From: CAUPWF01 sp964369425
Lineage (GTDB): Bacteria; Bacillota; Clostridia; Lachnospirales; Lachnospiraceae
Assembly (NCBI GenBank): GCA_964369425.1
Contig: CAYJGW010000094.1
Span: forward strand, 1 to 6,392
Reading direction: 5' to 3'
Length of the DNA: 6,392 nucleotides
Below the pieces are notes generated by a model that was given only the letters and a program-made list of their open reading frames with translations, was not told the DNA's origin and made no database searches. Positions 1 through 5,690 of the stretch are shown here, in pieces; within the stretch, counting starts at the first letter, position 1, and each line of letters opens with the position of its first letter. The translations under genes were made by a program, and so were the position numbers.

Positions 1-889
1 TGATAATTCCCTGTATCCCCATAGCTTTTCCACGCTTTTCCCCACGCTTTTCCCCAGCCTTTTCCCCCTGCCGTCTTGCCTCCACTAATTCACTAGAACG
101 TGTAGCTTCTGCATACTTTTCGCTTAACATGGTCATCAAATCCTCCTTACATCTTGATATCTGATACAACTCTTCTATGATTTGTGCTTTTTCTGGATCT
201 CCTTCTGCGTACCTTCTCACTGCTTCGTCATTTACATCAGCTAACATCAAAAGCCATTCACAAAGTTCTTGGTTTTCTGTCGTATAACCATTTTCTTTTA
301 CATACTTGACGCATTTCTCTAATTCGATATATACAATAAGTGCTAATTGATTCAGTTCAATCCCCGTATTCGTCACACTTTTCTTAAAATGTATGAACTC
401 AGACGTGTTTTTGAATATACTTGGACTTTTCTTCATCAATACCACCAAATAAGATGGTTTTACATCCGAATATGAAAACTCTGTCTTTTTCTCACCTTCT
501 CCTATAGAGTATTGTAACAGAATCATATCCGAAGCATAAATGTCCATTCGTTCCACAATAAACTCTTGTGCTAGCACTTGCATCTCTAGGTTAGCCACAG
601 CACCTGTTGTTAGTTTTGTCACTAGGTCATGAACTGTATCTTTTGCAAAAATTGATGCCTTAGGTATCTGTTGTTTTAATGAAGAACTAATCTTTATATC
701 TTCATGAAATATTAGCCTTAGCAAAATTTCGACTCTTTCTTTATGCAAATCTGGATCAAATATTTTTTTAAATACAACATCAGATCCCAAGTCTGGCAAT
801 CGCTTCCCTCGCTCTATTTGGCGAAATTGCTCTTGTATTTCCTCTGGAACGCACTGCATTAATTCTTCATAGTCTTTTTCTTTCTTCAT
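1..889 (-). CDS. Rpn/PD-(D/E)XK nuclease-family transposase protein, C-terminus cut by window edge
   Basis: An uninterrupted frame of 296 residues starts at ATG 889 and is still open at base 1. The protein begins MKKEKDYEELMQ. It carries the hallmarks of the Rpn / PDDEXK-2 family, which are recombination-promoting DNA endonucleases usually annotated as putative transposases: an FKKIF motif at residues 40-44 after a conserved Asp-containing turn, D88, and the E-x-Q signature NLEMQ (E102, Q104), followed by the usual helix. The C-terminal tail (about 270-296) is a charged Gly-Glu-Lys-Arg repeat leading into GIQGII, typical of the family's tail. The start is supported by a GAAGGA ribosome binding site at 895-900, five bases away; the ATG at 893 opens only an eight-codon frame. 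A promoter lies directly upstream, and an intrinsic terminator separates the gene from the MFS gene before it. Members of this family are usually scattered multicopy genes without inverted repeats. The family call is firm; activity in this copy is unproven. Confidence 0.88.
   Translation of the reverse strand, partial: MKKEKDYEELMQCVPEEIQEQFRQIERGKRLPDLGSDVVFKKIFDPDLHKERVEILLRLIFHEDIKISSSLKQQIPKASIFAKDTVHDLVTKLTTGAVANLEMQVLAQEFIVERMDIYASDMILLQYSIGEGEKKTEFSYSDVKPSYLVVLMKKSPSIFKNTSEFIHFKKSVTNTGIELNQLALIVYIELEKCVKYVKENGYTTENQELCEWLLMLADVNDEAVRRYAEGDPEKAQIIEELYQISRCKEDLMTMLSEKYAEATRSSELVEARRQGEKAGEKRGEKRGKAMGIQGII
25..70 (-). repeat. Tandem 12-bp microrepeat inside the nuclease gene tail
   Basis: Four head-to-tail copies of a cttttccccacg-like unit lie at 25-34, 35-46, 47-58 and 59-70. 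Three copies are 12 bp; the one nearest the 3' end of the gene (25-34) is only 10 bp because two C's are missing. On the coding strand they encode GEKA-GEKR-GEKR-GKA. The 12-bp units keep the reading frame, while the 10-bp unit shifts phase relative to the repeat. The frame after it (AMGIQGII) looks like a normal family tail, so the short unit appears to be the functional state rather than a lesion. Confidence 0.8.
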
Positions 890-907
890 ACATTTCCTTC
901 TTTCTTT

Positions 908-936
908 AGTATAATTGTTTACAGATACATTGTAAA
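908..936 (-). promoter_or_regulatory. Putative sigma-A promoter of the nuclease gene
   Basis: On the minus strand a TTTACA -35 box (931-936) and a TATACT -10 box (908-913) are separated by exactly 17 bp. Each differs from consensus at one position. Transcription would start near 901, leaving a leader of only about 12 nt that begins almost at the ribosome binding site (895-900). The gene is therefore probably transcribed on its own, which agrees with the terminator upstream at 1103-1135. Confidence 0.7.
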
Positions 937-967
937 GATGTTGCTACAGTTATTAAGATTGTTTTTG

Positions 968-1069
968 TTGACAGAATTGTCAAAGTTACACAAGTGTGCA
1001 AGATTTCTTGATTTTTAGATTTTCATTTATTTCAGACTAACATATTGCGTTACTGTTTTCAAGTTGAAA
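968..1069. promoter_or_regulatory. Cluster of short inverted repeats upstream of the nuclease promoter
   Basis: Three dyads lie in the 284-bp gap between the nuclease and MFS genes. TTGACA-GAAT-TGTCAA (968-983) has perfect 6-bp arms. TTACACA-AG-TGTGCAA (986-1001) has 7-bp arms with one mismatch. TTTCAA-G-TTGAAA (1057-1069) has perfect 6-bp arms. They could be protein-binding sites, but no regulator can be assigned, and AT-rich intergenic DNA yields some such dyads by chance. The gap otherwise holds only the promoter at 908-936 and the terminator at 1103-1135. Confidence 0.3.
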
Positions 1070-1102
1070 GTTTCAAAGTAGCAAAATTCTTACAAATTTG
1101 AA

Positions 1103-1135
1103 AAAATCCCCCCTCTAAAAGAGAGGGGGGATTTT
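1103..1135 (-). terminator. Intrinsic terminator of the MFS gene
   Basis: A perfect 14-bp stem (1103-1116 pairing with 1122-1135) with a core of six G-C pairs (CCCCCCTCT) closes a 5-nt loop. On the minus strand it is followed by a T-run, and it begins 38 bases beyond the MFS stop codon. The A-tract on the other side gives T's on the plus strand too, so it could also stop plus-strand transcripts. It insulates the nuclease gene from the efflux cassette. Confidence 0.93.
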
Positions 1136-1173
1136 ACACCAAAACTAAGAATTACATTTATTAACATTCATCC

Positions 1174-2451
1174 TTATGCCTGAAAATTGTTACGAATCTT
1201 CTTTGCATAAACGCTAGTAATCAAAGCCATTAAGATTGCTCCCAATATAACGAAACTCTCATAGCCCATCAGATATTCAAAGGCAATCCCATAAATGGCT
1301 TGACCTAGCGGTGAAGCAAACATTCCTACTGTCATTACAAATGCCATAACTTTTCCCACCATATTTTCAGCTGTCCCGCTTTGAATATAAGTAATTATCA
1401 GGACAGTTGCTAATGAAGATATGCACATGGCCAAAAAGGCACTTATTAAAATCAACAGGTAAGATATTGTAGGACTATTGTTAAACGCCATCGCAATCGC
1501 CATTGGAACGAGACTAAAAGCCACCAAAGCAATATATTTATAGAGACTTTTTATGTGGAGTTTTTCTCCGAATACACCTGCCATTATACCGCCAAATAAA
1601 CCGCCTAAAGCTAGTACCCCCTGTGAATAACCATACATTTCCTCACTGAGGAGAAGTCTTTCTGTGATAAGCACAGGAAGTGAGATAATAATCAGGGCTG
1701 AAATAAGTGCATTCAATATACAAATAACAATCATTAGTTTACGAAGCATTGGTTTTTCTTTGCATATAAATTTTACAGAAAGTCTAAAGTCTTCTTTTAC
1801 CATCTTAAGCATAGAGGATGATGATTTTTCTCTTTCATATGGAATAGTAATAAATATTTCCAAAATTGCAGACAAGAAAAAACAAATAATAGAAACTAGA
1901 ATAATCGGTGTGATACCAAAGCCACCAAGTAACACTCCTCCTATAATCGGCGATATCAAATTTGCAAGACTTCCAATACTGCTGACAATCCCATTACCTC
2001 TTACTAAGATTTTTTCATCAAGCAATACCGGAACACTTGCTTGTACTGTTGGCTGATACAGGCCACTGATACTATATAAAAGCATCAATGTGACAACTAA
2101 CATCGGTATGAGTGAAACACTGCCCATCATAATATAGAAAAATAACATGATAAATCCTGTTAAAAAATCAAGCAACACCATGACATTTCGCTTGTTTGTC
2201 CTATCTGCGATAATACCACCGATAGGCATAAGTAAAACCAAAGGTACGAATGCTACCCCACTTACTATCCCAAAAAGTGCTGATGATCCTGTTATATTCA
2301 GTAAATAAAGTGGCAGTGCAAAACGAAGTATGCCATTTCCAAAGAGCGAGATAATCTGACCGATAACCATTAACGTGAAATCCTTTTGCCATAATTTTGT
2401 TTGTTTCATTACACACACTCCTTTCTGTTTACTTTGATCAATTTTTTTCAT
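1174..2451 (-). CDS. MFS drug-efflux transporter, MefA-like
   Basis: This is a proton-coupled exporter of the major facilitator superfamily in the cytoplasmic membrane, nearest to the MefA-like branch of macrolide and drug efflux pumps. The protein (425 aa from ATG 2451) has about twelve hydrophobic segments after a short polar N-terminus. The characteristic first helix includes IGQIISLFGNGILRFALPLY. The MFS motif A lies in the loop after helix 2 (GGIIADRTNKR, residues 78-88, with D83, R84, K87 and R88). Two in-frame starts have strong ribosome binding sites: ATG 2451 (AAAGGAGG, 7-nt spacing) and ATG 2409 (AAAGGAG, 8-nt spacing; 411 aa, MKQTKLWQKDF). The second gives the N-terminus more usual for the family. 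I report the longer form because its site is the stronger of the two. The ATG at 2475 sits inside an operator-like dyad and has no ribosome site. The gene follows the tetR gene and a dyad related to the tetR operators, so control by that repressor is likely. The substrate cannot be read from the sequence. Confidence 0.93.
   Translation of the reverse strand: MKKIDQSKQKGVCVMKQTKLWQKDFTLMVIGQIISLFGNGILRFALPLYLLNITGSSALFGIVSGVAFVPLVLLMPIGGIIADRTNKRNVMVLLDFLTGFIMLFFYIMMGSVSLIPMLVVTLMLLYSISGLYQPTVQASVPVLLDEKILVRGNGIVSSIGSLANLISPIIGGVLLGGFGITPIILVSIICFFLSAILEIFITIPYEREKSSSSMLKMVKEDFRLSVKFICKEKPMLRKLMIVICILNALISALIIISLPVLITERLLLSEEMYGYSQGVLALGGLFGGIMAGVFGEKLHIKSLYKYIALVAFSLVPMAIAMAFNNSPTISYLLILISAFLAMCISSLATVLIITYIQSGTAENMVGKVMAFVMTVGMFASPLGQAIYGIAFEYLMGYESFVILGAILMALITSVYAKKIRNNFQA
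2418..2424 (-). promoter_or_regulatory. Internal ribosome binding site for the short MFS start
   Basis: AAAGGAG reads on the minus strand 8 nt before ATG 2409, inside the codons of the 14-residue N-terminal extension (MKKIDQSKQKGVCV). It would allow translation to start at 2409 and give a 411-residue transporter. Confidence 0.6.
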
Positions 2452-2458
2452 TAAGTAT

Positions 2459-2466
2459 CCTCCTTT
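2459..2466 (-). promoter_or_regulatory. Strong ribosome binding site for the long MFS start
   Basis: AAAGGAGG on the minus strand matches the anti-Shine-Dalgarno sequence over eight bases and lies 7 nt before ATG 2451. This is why 2451 is reported as the start rather than 2475 or 2409. Confidence 0.7.
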
Positions 2467-2473
2467 TATTTTC

Positions 2474-2494
2474 ATACATTCGGTCGGTATGTAT
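2474..2494. promoter_or_regulatory. Putative TetR operator in front of the MFS gene
   Basis: This is a 21-bp imperfect dyad with perfect outer arms, ATACAT and ATGTAT, around the 9-bp core TCGGTCGGT; eight of ten position pairs are complementary. On the minus strand one half reads ACATACCGA, sharing the ACATACC half-site with the two dyads in the tetR promoter; the other half is divergent (ACATTCGGT). It lies between the tetR terminator and the MFS ribosome binding site. A repressor bound here would block initiation or read-through into the MFS gene. Binding is inferred from this half-site similarity. Confidence 0.55.
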
Positions 2495-2499
2495 CATCC

Positions 2500-2537
2500 T
2501 AAAAATAATCTGCTCGTATTAGGAGCAGTTATTTTTA
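2500..2537 (-). terminator. Intrinsic terminator/attenuator overlapping the tetR stop codon
   Basis: The stem pairs 2500-2515 with 2523-2537: 15 base pairs with one bulged base (2509) and a 7-nt loop. It has a GAGCAG/CTGCTC core next to the loop and an A/T-rich lower stem whose second arm gives a TTATTTTT tract on the minus strand. The tetR stop codon (2535-2537) is the base of the first arm. The hairpin stands between tetR and the MFS gene, so it either ends the tetR transcript or meters read-through into the pump gene. It may also work in the opposite direction. Confidence 0.72.
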
Positions 2538-3164
2538 AAGTTTTTCCAATTTTTCTATAAACTCATCTTCAAACAGTATTAAATTGTACTTTTCTAGCAA
2601 TTCATTTATCATTTTACACTTATTTGCTATTCTGTCTTTCTCCGTTCCAAATATGACAGGATTAAGCCAAGTGTTCAAAAGTAATGAAATGAATTCTGCC
2701 AGTTCATACGGTTTATCACAAATGATTGAGCCATCATCTACACCTTCCTCAATGATTGGCAATACATAGTTCGGTACAACGTCAAACATCGTAGTTTTTA
2801 ACTGTGTTGCTAAAAACTTTGGATTATCCAAAAGGTTCGGTACAATATCTAGCAATGTAGCAGATGCTTCACTAAAGATATTTTGTACCAAAACTTGTTT
2901 TAACTTTTCAGCGCCAGTCAACGCCGTATTGTTTTTCATCTCTAAAAAATACTGCCCATTTGCCTGGCCAAGTTTCGTTGCAACCGCATCAAAAATCTCT
3001 TCCTTTGATTTAAAGTGATGATAGATAGCGCCTTTAGTAAGTCCCTCAAGTTCATTTATAATATCCTGTAAGCTCGTGTTATCATATCCCTTTTCGAGAA
3101 AAAACCTTGCAGATACCTCCAGTATTTTCTCTACAGTCTGTTCTGGGTATTTATTTCTCGCCAC
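2535..3164 (-). CDS. TetR/AcrR-family transcriptional repressor
   Basis: This is a DNA-binding repressor of 209 aa, the normal length for the TetR family. The N-terminal domain begins MARNKYPEQTVEKILEVSAR, and the helix-turn-helix spans about residues 30-51, ending in the family signature TKGAIYHHFKSKEEIF (43-58). The C-terminal part (about 65-209) is the variable ligand-binding and dimerisation domain and does not reveal the ligand. I chose the GTG at 3164 because GGAGGTG lies at 3170-3176, just before it, and the protein then starts exactly where the family usually does. The ATGs at 3206 and 3179 fall within or at the edge of operator dyads and lack ribosome sites. Two palindromes in its promoter indicate autorepression. 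A related dyad before the downstream MFS gene suggests that pump is its main target, a typical repressor-exporter pairing. Confidence 0.93.
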   Translation of the reverse strand: MARNKYPEQTVEKILEVSARFFLEKGYDNTSLQDIINELEGLTKGAIYHHFKSKEEIFDAVATKLGQANGQYFLEMKNNTALTGAEKLKQVLVQNIFSEASATLLDIVPNLLDNPKFLATQLKTTMFDVVPNYVLPIIEEGVDDGSIICDKPYELAEFISLLLNTWLNPVIFGTEKDRIANKCKMINELLEKYNLILFEDEFIEKLEKL

Positions 3165-3176
3165 ATCTCCACCTCC

Positions 3177-3191
3177 CATACCATTGGTATG
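3177..3191. promoter_or_regulatory. TetR operator O1, over the tetR transcription start/leader
   Basis: A perfect 15-bp palindrome, CATACCA-T-TGGTATG. It covers the predicted transcription start (about 3190) and ends at the ribosome binding site of the GTG start. Its half-site matches O2 (3202-3220), and the two centres are 27 bp apart. A bound repressor would block transcription start-up and clearance. Confidence 0.78.
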
Positions 3192-3196
3192 TAAAT

Positions 3197-3226
3197 ACAC
3201 TAACATACCAATGGTACGTTTGTCAA
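3197..3226 (-). promoter_or_regulatory. Promoter of tetR
   Basis: A perfect TTGACA -35 box on the minus strand (3221-3226) is followed after 18 bp by TAGTGT (3197-3202), a weak -10. Seventeen-bp spacing gives TTAGTG, no better. The spacer is almost entirely operator O2, and O1 lies just downstream. This is the usual layout for steric autorepression. The -35 box begins only 18 bp beyond the stop codon of the upstream MATE gene. Confidence 0.65.
3202..3220. promoter_or_regulatory. TetR operator O2, between -35 and -10 of tetR
   Basis: A 19-bp palindrome, AACATACCA-A-TGGTACGTT, with 9-bp arms and one mismatched pair (3205/3217). It fills the spacer between the promoter boxes and shares the ACATACCA half-site with O1. 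Placement between the -35 and -10 boxes is classic for TetR-family autorepression. Confidence 0.76.
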
Positions 3227-3244
3227 CAATTAATGATGATAAGA

Positions 3245-4597
3245 TTAAGATAAACTACCTTTTCTCTGTTTTGTTAGATACAAAAAAAATAAAATACACA
3301 CTATATTTTGTATTGCTGTCGTGCTTCCTATCGCTAGTCCCATCGTAAATAGGGAAGTTGGCTCTATCGTACTTAATAGATAAAACAGGGGCACTCTTAA
3401 CAGGATACCTCCTGCTAGACTTTGAATCATGACAAATACCGTTTTTCCACATCCATTAAAATATCCTGTAAAACAAAAATACATAGGCACCAAGAGTACA
3501 TCCAATGCATATGCTTTTAAATACTGATGTGCCAATGTAATTACATCGCCTGAATCACTAAATATTCCTACTAGAACATTTCCTTGAAAAAAAGTTGCAC
3601 TCGCCATAAGCATACCAAATGCTAGCGATATGCAATAACTAATTGTAAGTCCCTTTCTCATTCTATCGTAACGATTCGCTCCATAGTTTTGTGCTATAAA
3701 TACCGATAATGATTGCATAAAAGAAAGGGGAACTAGCATGATAAGACCTGTTAACTTCTCTGATAAGCTTACAGCTGCTGAATATTCGACACCGAATTGA
3801 TTCACTATAACAGCAATTAATAAAAAAGACATGCTATTAATACTTGAGTGAATCGCAATCGGGATGCCTAGTTTTAGAACCCTTTTGAGATGTACAGCAT
3901 TTGGCTTTAATAGCTTCTTCTCTAACTTTGCACTTATGTTTTTCTTTTTGATTACCATGACTATAATTATAAGTACACTGGTTGTTTGTGCAATTACTGT
4001 TGCTATTGCCGCTCCACTTGCTCCCATTCCAAGCGTTCCTACAAGAATCAAATCTCCTAGGATATTCACGATACAAGCGATTCCAACTGCCATAAGCGGT
4101 GTTCTGGAATCCCCAAATCCGCGAAAAATACTTCCCAACAGATTGTAAAGAAATATCATCGGCACTCCTATTGCTGAGTAGAAAATATAATCATTTGTGT
4201 GGGAAATTGCTTCATTCGGTGTATTGAGTATTGTCACTAAATTCGGTAAAAATAGCAATATCATAATTGATACGATCACTGAAAATACGAGAAATATATA
4301 GACCGAATTGCTAATAACTGACGTATATTCCTTCTTTTCACCTCGTCCCATTAGTTGCCCTAACAAAATGGTTGTACCTGTGGCTAATCCTGAACACAAT
4401 GAAGTAAGTGTTACTATCAGTTGACTACCCGTTCCCACACCAGAGACATCTTCTACTGTCCCAAAATTTCCAACAATTAATAAATCTACTGAACTGTACA
4501 TTACTTGCAATGCAAGTGCTAGTAGAATTGGTATCGTAAACTTGATAAGTGAAGGCAATATTTTTCCTTCGATTAAATTGGATTGTGACTTTATCAT
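3245..4597 (-). CDS. MATE-family multidrug efflux transporter
   Basis: This is a sodium- or proton-coupled antiporter of the multidrug and toxic compound extrusion family, in the cytoplasmic membrane. At 450 aa it has the full length for twelve membrane helices in two homologous halves (about residues 10-210 and 230-440). The first half opens in the typical way, IEGKILPSLIKFTIPILL, then YSSVDLLIVG, with D38 in the first helix matching the acidic residue important for cation coupling in NorM-type pumps. The ILLGQLMGRGEKKEY segment (about 77-91) is the usual loop after the second helix. Start ATG 4597 has AAGGGAG upstream at a rather long spacing (about 11 nt), placed over the end of lrgB. The 16-bp gap from lrgB indicates co-transcription. 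The specific subfamily and substrate cannot be told apart from sequence alone. No terminator follows it before the tetR promoter. Confidence 0.95.
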   Translation of the reverse strand: MIKSQSNLIEGKILPSLIKFTIPILLALALQVMYSSVDLLIVGNFGTVEDVSGVGTGSQLIVTLTSLCSGLATGTTILLGQLMGRGEKKEYTSVISNSVYIFLVFSVIVSIMILLFLPNLVTILNTPNEAISHTNDYIFYSAIGVPMIFLYNLLGSIFRGFGDSRTPLMAVGIACIVNILGDLILVGTLGMGASGAAIATVIAQTTSVLIIIVMVIKKKNISAKLEKKLLKPNAVHLKRVLKLGIPIAIHSSINSMSFLLIAVIVNQFGVEYSAAVSLSEKLTGLIMLVPLSFMQSLSVFIAQNYGANRYDRMRKGLTISYCISLAFGMLMASATFFQGNVLVGIFSDSGDVITLAHQYLKAYALDVLLVPMYFCFTGYFNGCGKTVFVMIQSLAGGILLRVPLFYLLSTIEPTSLFTMGLAIGSTTAIQNIVCILFFLYLTKQRKGSLS

Positions 4598-4613
4598 TTG
4601 CGTGAGAACTCCC

Positions 4614-5306
4614 TTATATAGTTAACTGTGCGAAAAATTGTGCTGCAAGTACAGTAATGATTCCACTCAAAGCAATAGAAAGACTACTCATTGCTCCTTC
4701 TATTTCCCCAATTTCTAATGCCTTTACTGTTCCTAATGCGTGACTAGATGACCCAATTGCAATTCCTTTTGCGATGGGATGGTTGATTCGAAATAGCTTT
4801 AATACGGATATGGCTATTAAATTCCCGAAAATCCCTGTTAGAATAATCAATGTAACTGTAATGTCTCCAATTCCACCTAGTTCTTCACTGAGTGGCAATC
4901 CGATTGCTGTCGTAATAGACTTTGGAAGCATTGTCAAATATTCTTCTTGGGTAAGAGATAGTGCAACTGCCAAGCCAAATGTCGATATACAACTAGCTAA
5001 TACCCCAGAAATAACACCGCCCACGATTGCTATTACATTTTGTTTTAATACTTGAAACTGCCTATAAAGTGGTATTGAAAGACAGATAGTCGCAGGTGTT
5101 AAAAAGTAACTGATATGGCTTGCTGTCTTATTATAAACTTCATACTCTACATCGAATACGGTAAGTACCATGATTACAACACATATCCCTATCAAAATAG
5201 GGTTAAATATTTCTAATTTTGTTTTTTCTTTTACATAAACACCGGCAAAATAAGCGACTAGTGTAAGCGCCGTTCCAAAAAAGACTGATGTAGTGATTAT
5301 TTCCAT
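4614..5306 (-). CDS. lrgB: LrgB/CidB-family membrane protein
   Basis: A polytopic membrane protein of 230 aa, the usual LrgB size. It works with its LrgA partner. In Staphylococcus aureus the Lrg and Cid proteins modulate murein hydrolases and autolysis, and homologous pairs in Bacillus subtilis (YsbA-YsbB/PftAB) and Streptococcus mutans have been linked to pyruvate transport. The family motifs are clear: YFLTPATICLSIPLYRQ (about 67-83), LPKSITTAIGLPLSEELGG (about 127-145), and the strongly conserved GIAIGSSSHALGTVKALEIG (about 181-200) followed by EGAMSSLSIALSGIITV. The ATG at 5306 overlaps the last ten bases of lrgA, with AAGGA at 5316-5320 inside lrgA, so the two are translationally coupled. 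Whether this pair acts on lysis or on organic-acid transport cannot be read from sequence. Confidence 0.95.
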   Translation of the reverse strand: MEIITTSVFFGTALTLVAYFAGVYVKEKTKLEIFNPILIGICVVIMVLTVFDVEYEVYNKTASHISYFLTPATICLSIPLYRQFQVLKQNVIAIVGGVISGVLASCISTFGLAVALSLTQEEYLTMLPKSITTAIGLPLSEELGGIGDITVTLIILTGIFGNLIAISVLKLFRINHPIAKGIAIGSSSHALGTVKALEIGEIEGAMSSLSIALSGIITVLAAQFFAQLTI

Positions 5307-5656
5307 TTCTTCTTATCCTTTTTTAATAATAATTGTGTAACTCTTCCGCTCATAACCATCACTATCACAGTAATCACAATTACAGCAATTACCATAGCTG
5401 GTAACATCTCAATTATAATATTATAATCTCTCATAATCCCTACACCCGCCGGCACGAACATAATCCCCATTACAGAAATCAAAAAATTACCCACATCTGA
5501 TACTTGTTCTAATTTTATCATTTTCGTAGATAACAGTAAGAAAAGAATTACCATTCCATAAATCCCTGCCGGTACCAAAAGCGGGATGAGGCTTTTCAGT
5601 AATTCTGCTACAAATGATATCCCTATAATTATTCCAAACTGTTTTAAATATTGCAT
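5297..5656 (-). CDS. lrgA: LrgA/CidA-family holin-like membrane protein
   Basis: A small membrane protein of 119 aa with four hydrophobic segments, matching the LrgA/CidA family and its usual size. Recognisable parts are the N-terminal helix with LKSLIPLLVPAGIYGMVILF (about 20-39), the KLEQVSDVGNFLISVMGIMFVPAGVGIM stretch (about 48-75, ending helix-PAGVGIM), and a basic C-terminal tail (LLKKDKKKWK). In S. aureus LrgA is described as an antiholin-like protein; in other Firmicutes the LrgA/LrgB-type pair serves pyruvate transport. The start has GAGGA about 7 nt upstream, in the 34-bp gap after the thioesterase gene. It overlaps lrgB by 10 bp. No lytTR/lrgRS-type regulator gene is present in this window, although such regulators often accompany lrgAB. 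Confidence 0.94.
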   Translation of the reverse strand: MQYLKQFGIIIGISFVAELLKSLIPLLVPAGIYGMVILFLLLSTKMIKLEQVSDVGNFLISVMGIMFVPAGVGIMRDYNIIIEMLPAMVIAVIVITVIVMVMSGRVTQLLLKKDKKKWK

Positions 5657-5678
5657 TTCTTTTCCTCGTTTTTCTTCT

Positions 5679-5684
5679 AGTATA
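5679..5684 (-). promoter_or_regulatory. Weak candidate -10 box before lrgA
   Basis: TATACT on the minus strand lies just after the thioesterase stop codon, 22 bases before the lrgA ATG. The region 17 bp further upstream (TGTTTA) is a poor -35 box. It could be a secondary promoter letting lrgA-lrgB-MATE be expressed apart from the thioesterase gene, or it may be a chance match in AT-rich DNA. Confidence 0.3.
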
Positions 5685-5690
5685 CCCTAT

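Noticed and set aside
25..70. CRISPR-like array at the left edge
   Set aside because: The repeats are 10-12 bp, contiguous, without spacers, and in frame within a coding sequence.
1..889. Insertion sequence carrying the 'transposase' gene
   Set aside because: Rpn/PDDEXK-type genes are named transposases by family, but no terminal inverted repeats or target duplication can be seen, and the left end is outside the window.
968..983. TTGACA in the palindrome as a promoter -35 box
   Set aside because: No acceptable -10 box lies 16-18 bp away on either strand, so it is kept only as a dyad.
1664..2056. Plus-strand open frame of 130 codons
   Set aside because: It lies wholly antisense to the well-supported MFS gene, has no ribosome site, and its composition mirrors the membrane-protein codons on the other strand.
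2452..2475. ATG 2475 as the MFS start
   Set aside because: It lies in the operator-like dyad with no Shine-Dalgarno sequence; two better in-frame starts follow.
3165..3206. Upstream ATG starts for tetR at 3206 and 3179
   Set aside because: They fall in or at the edge of operator dyads, lack ribosome sites, and would add residues not typical of TetR N-termini; GTG 3164 has GGAGG at the right spacing.
3076..3348. Plus-strand open frame of 90 codons across the tetR promoter
   Set aside because: It runs antisense over tetR, the operators and the MATE 3' end, with no ribosome site or recognisable protein.
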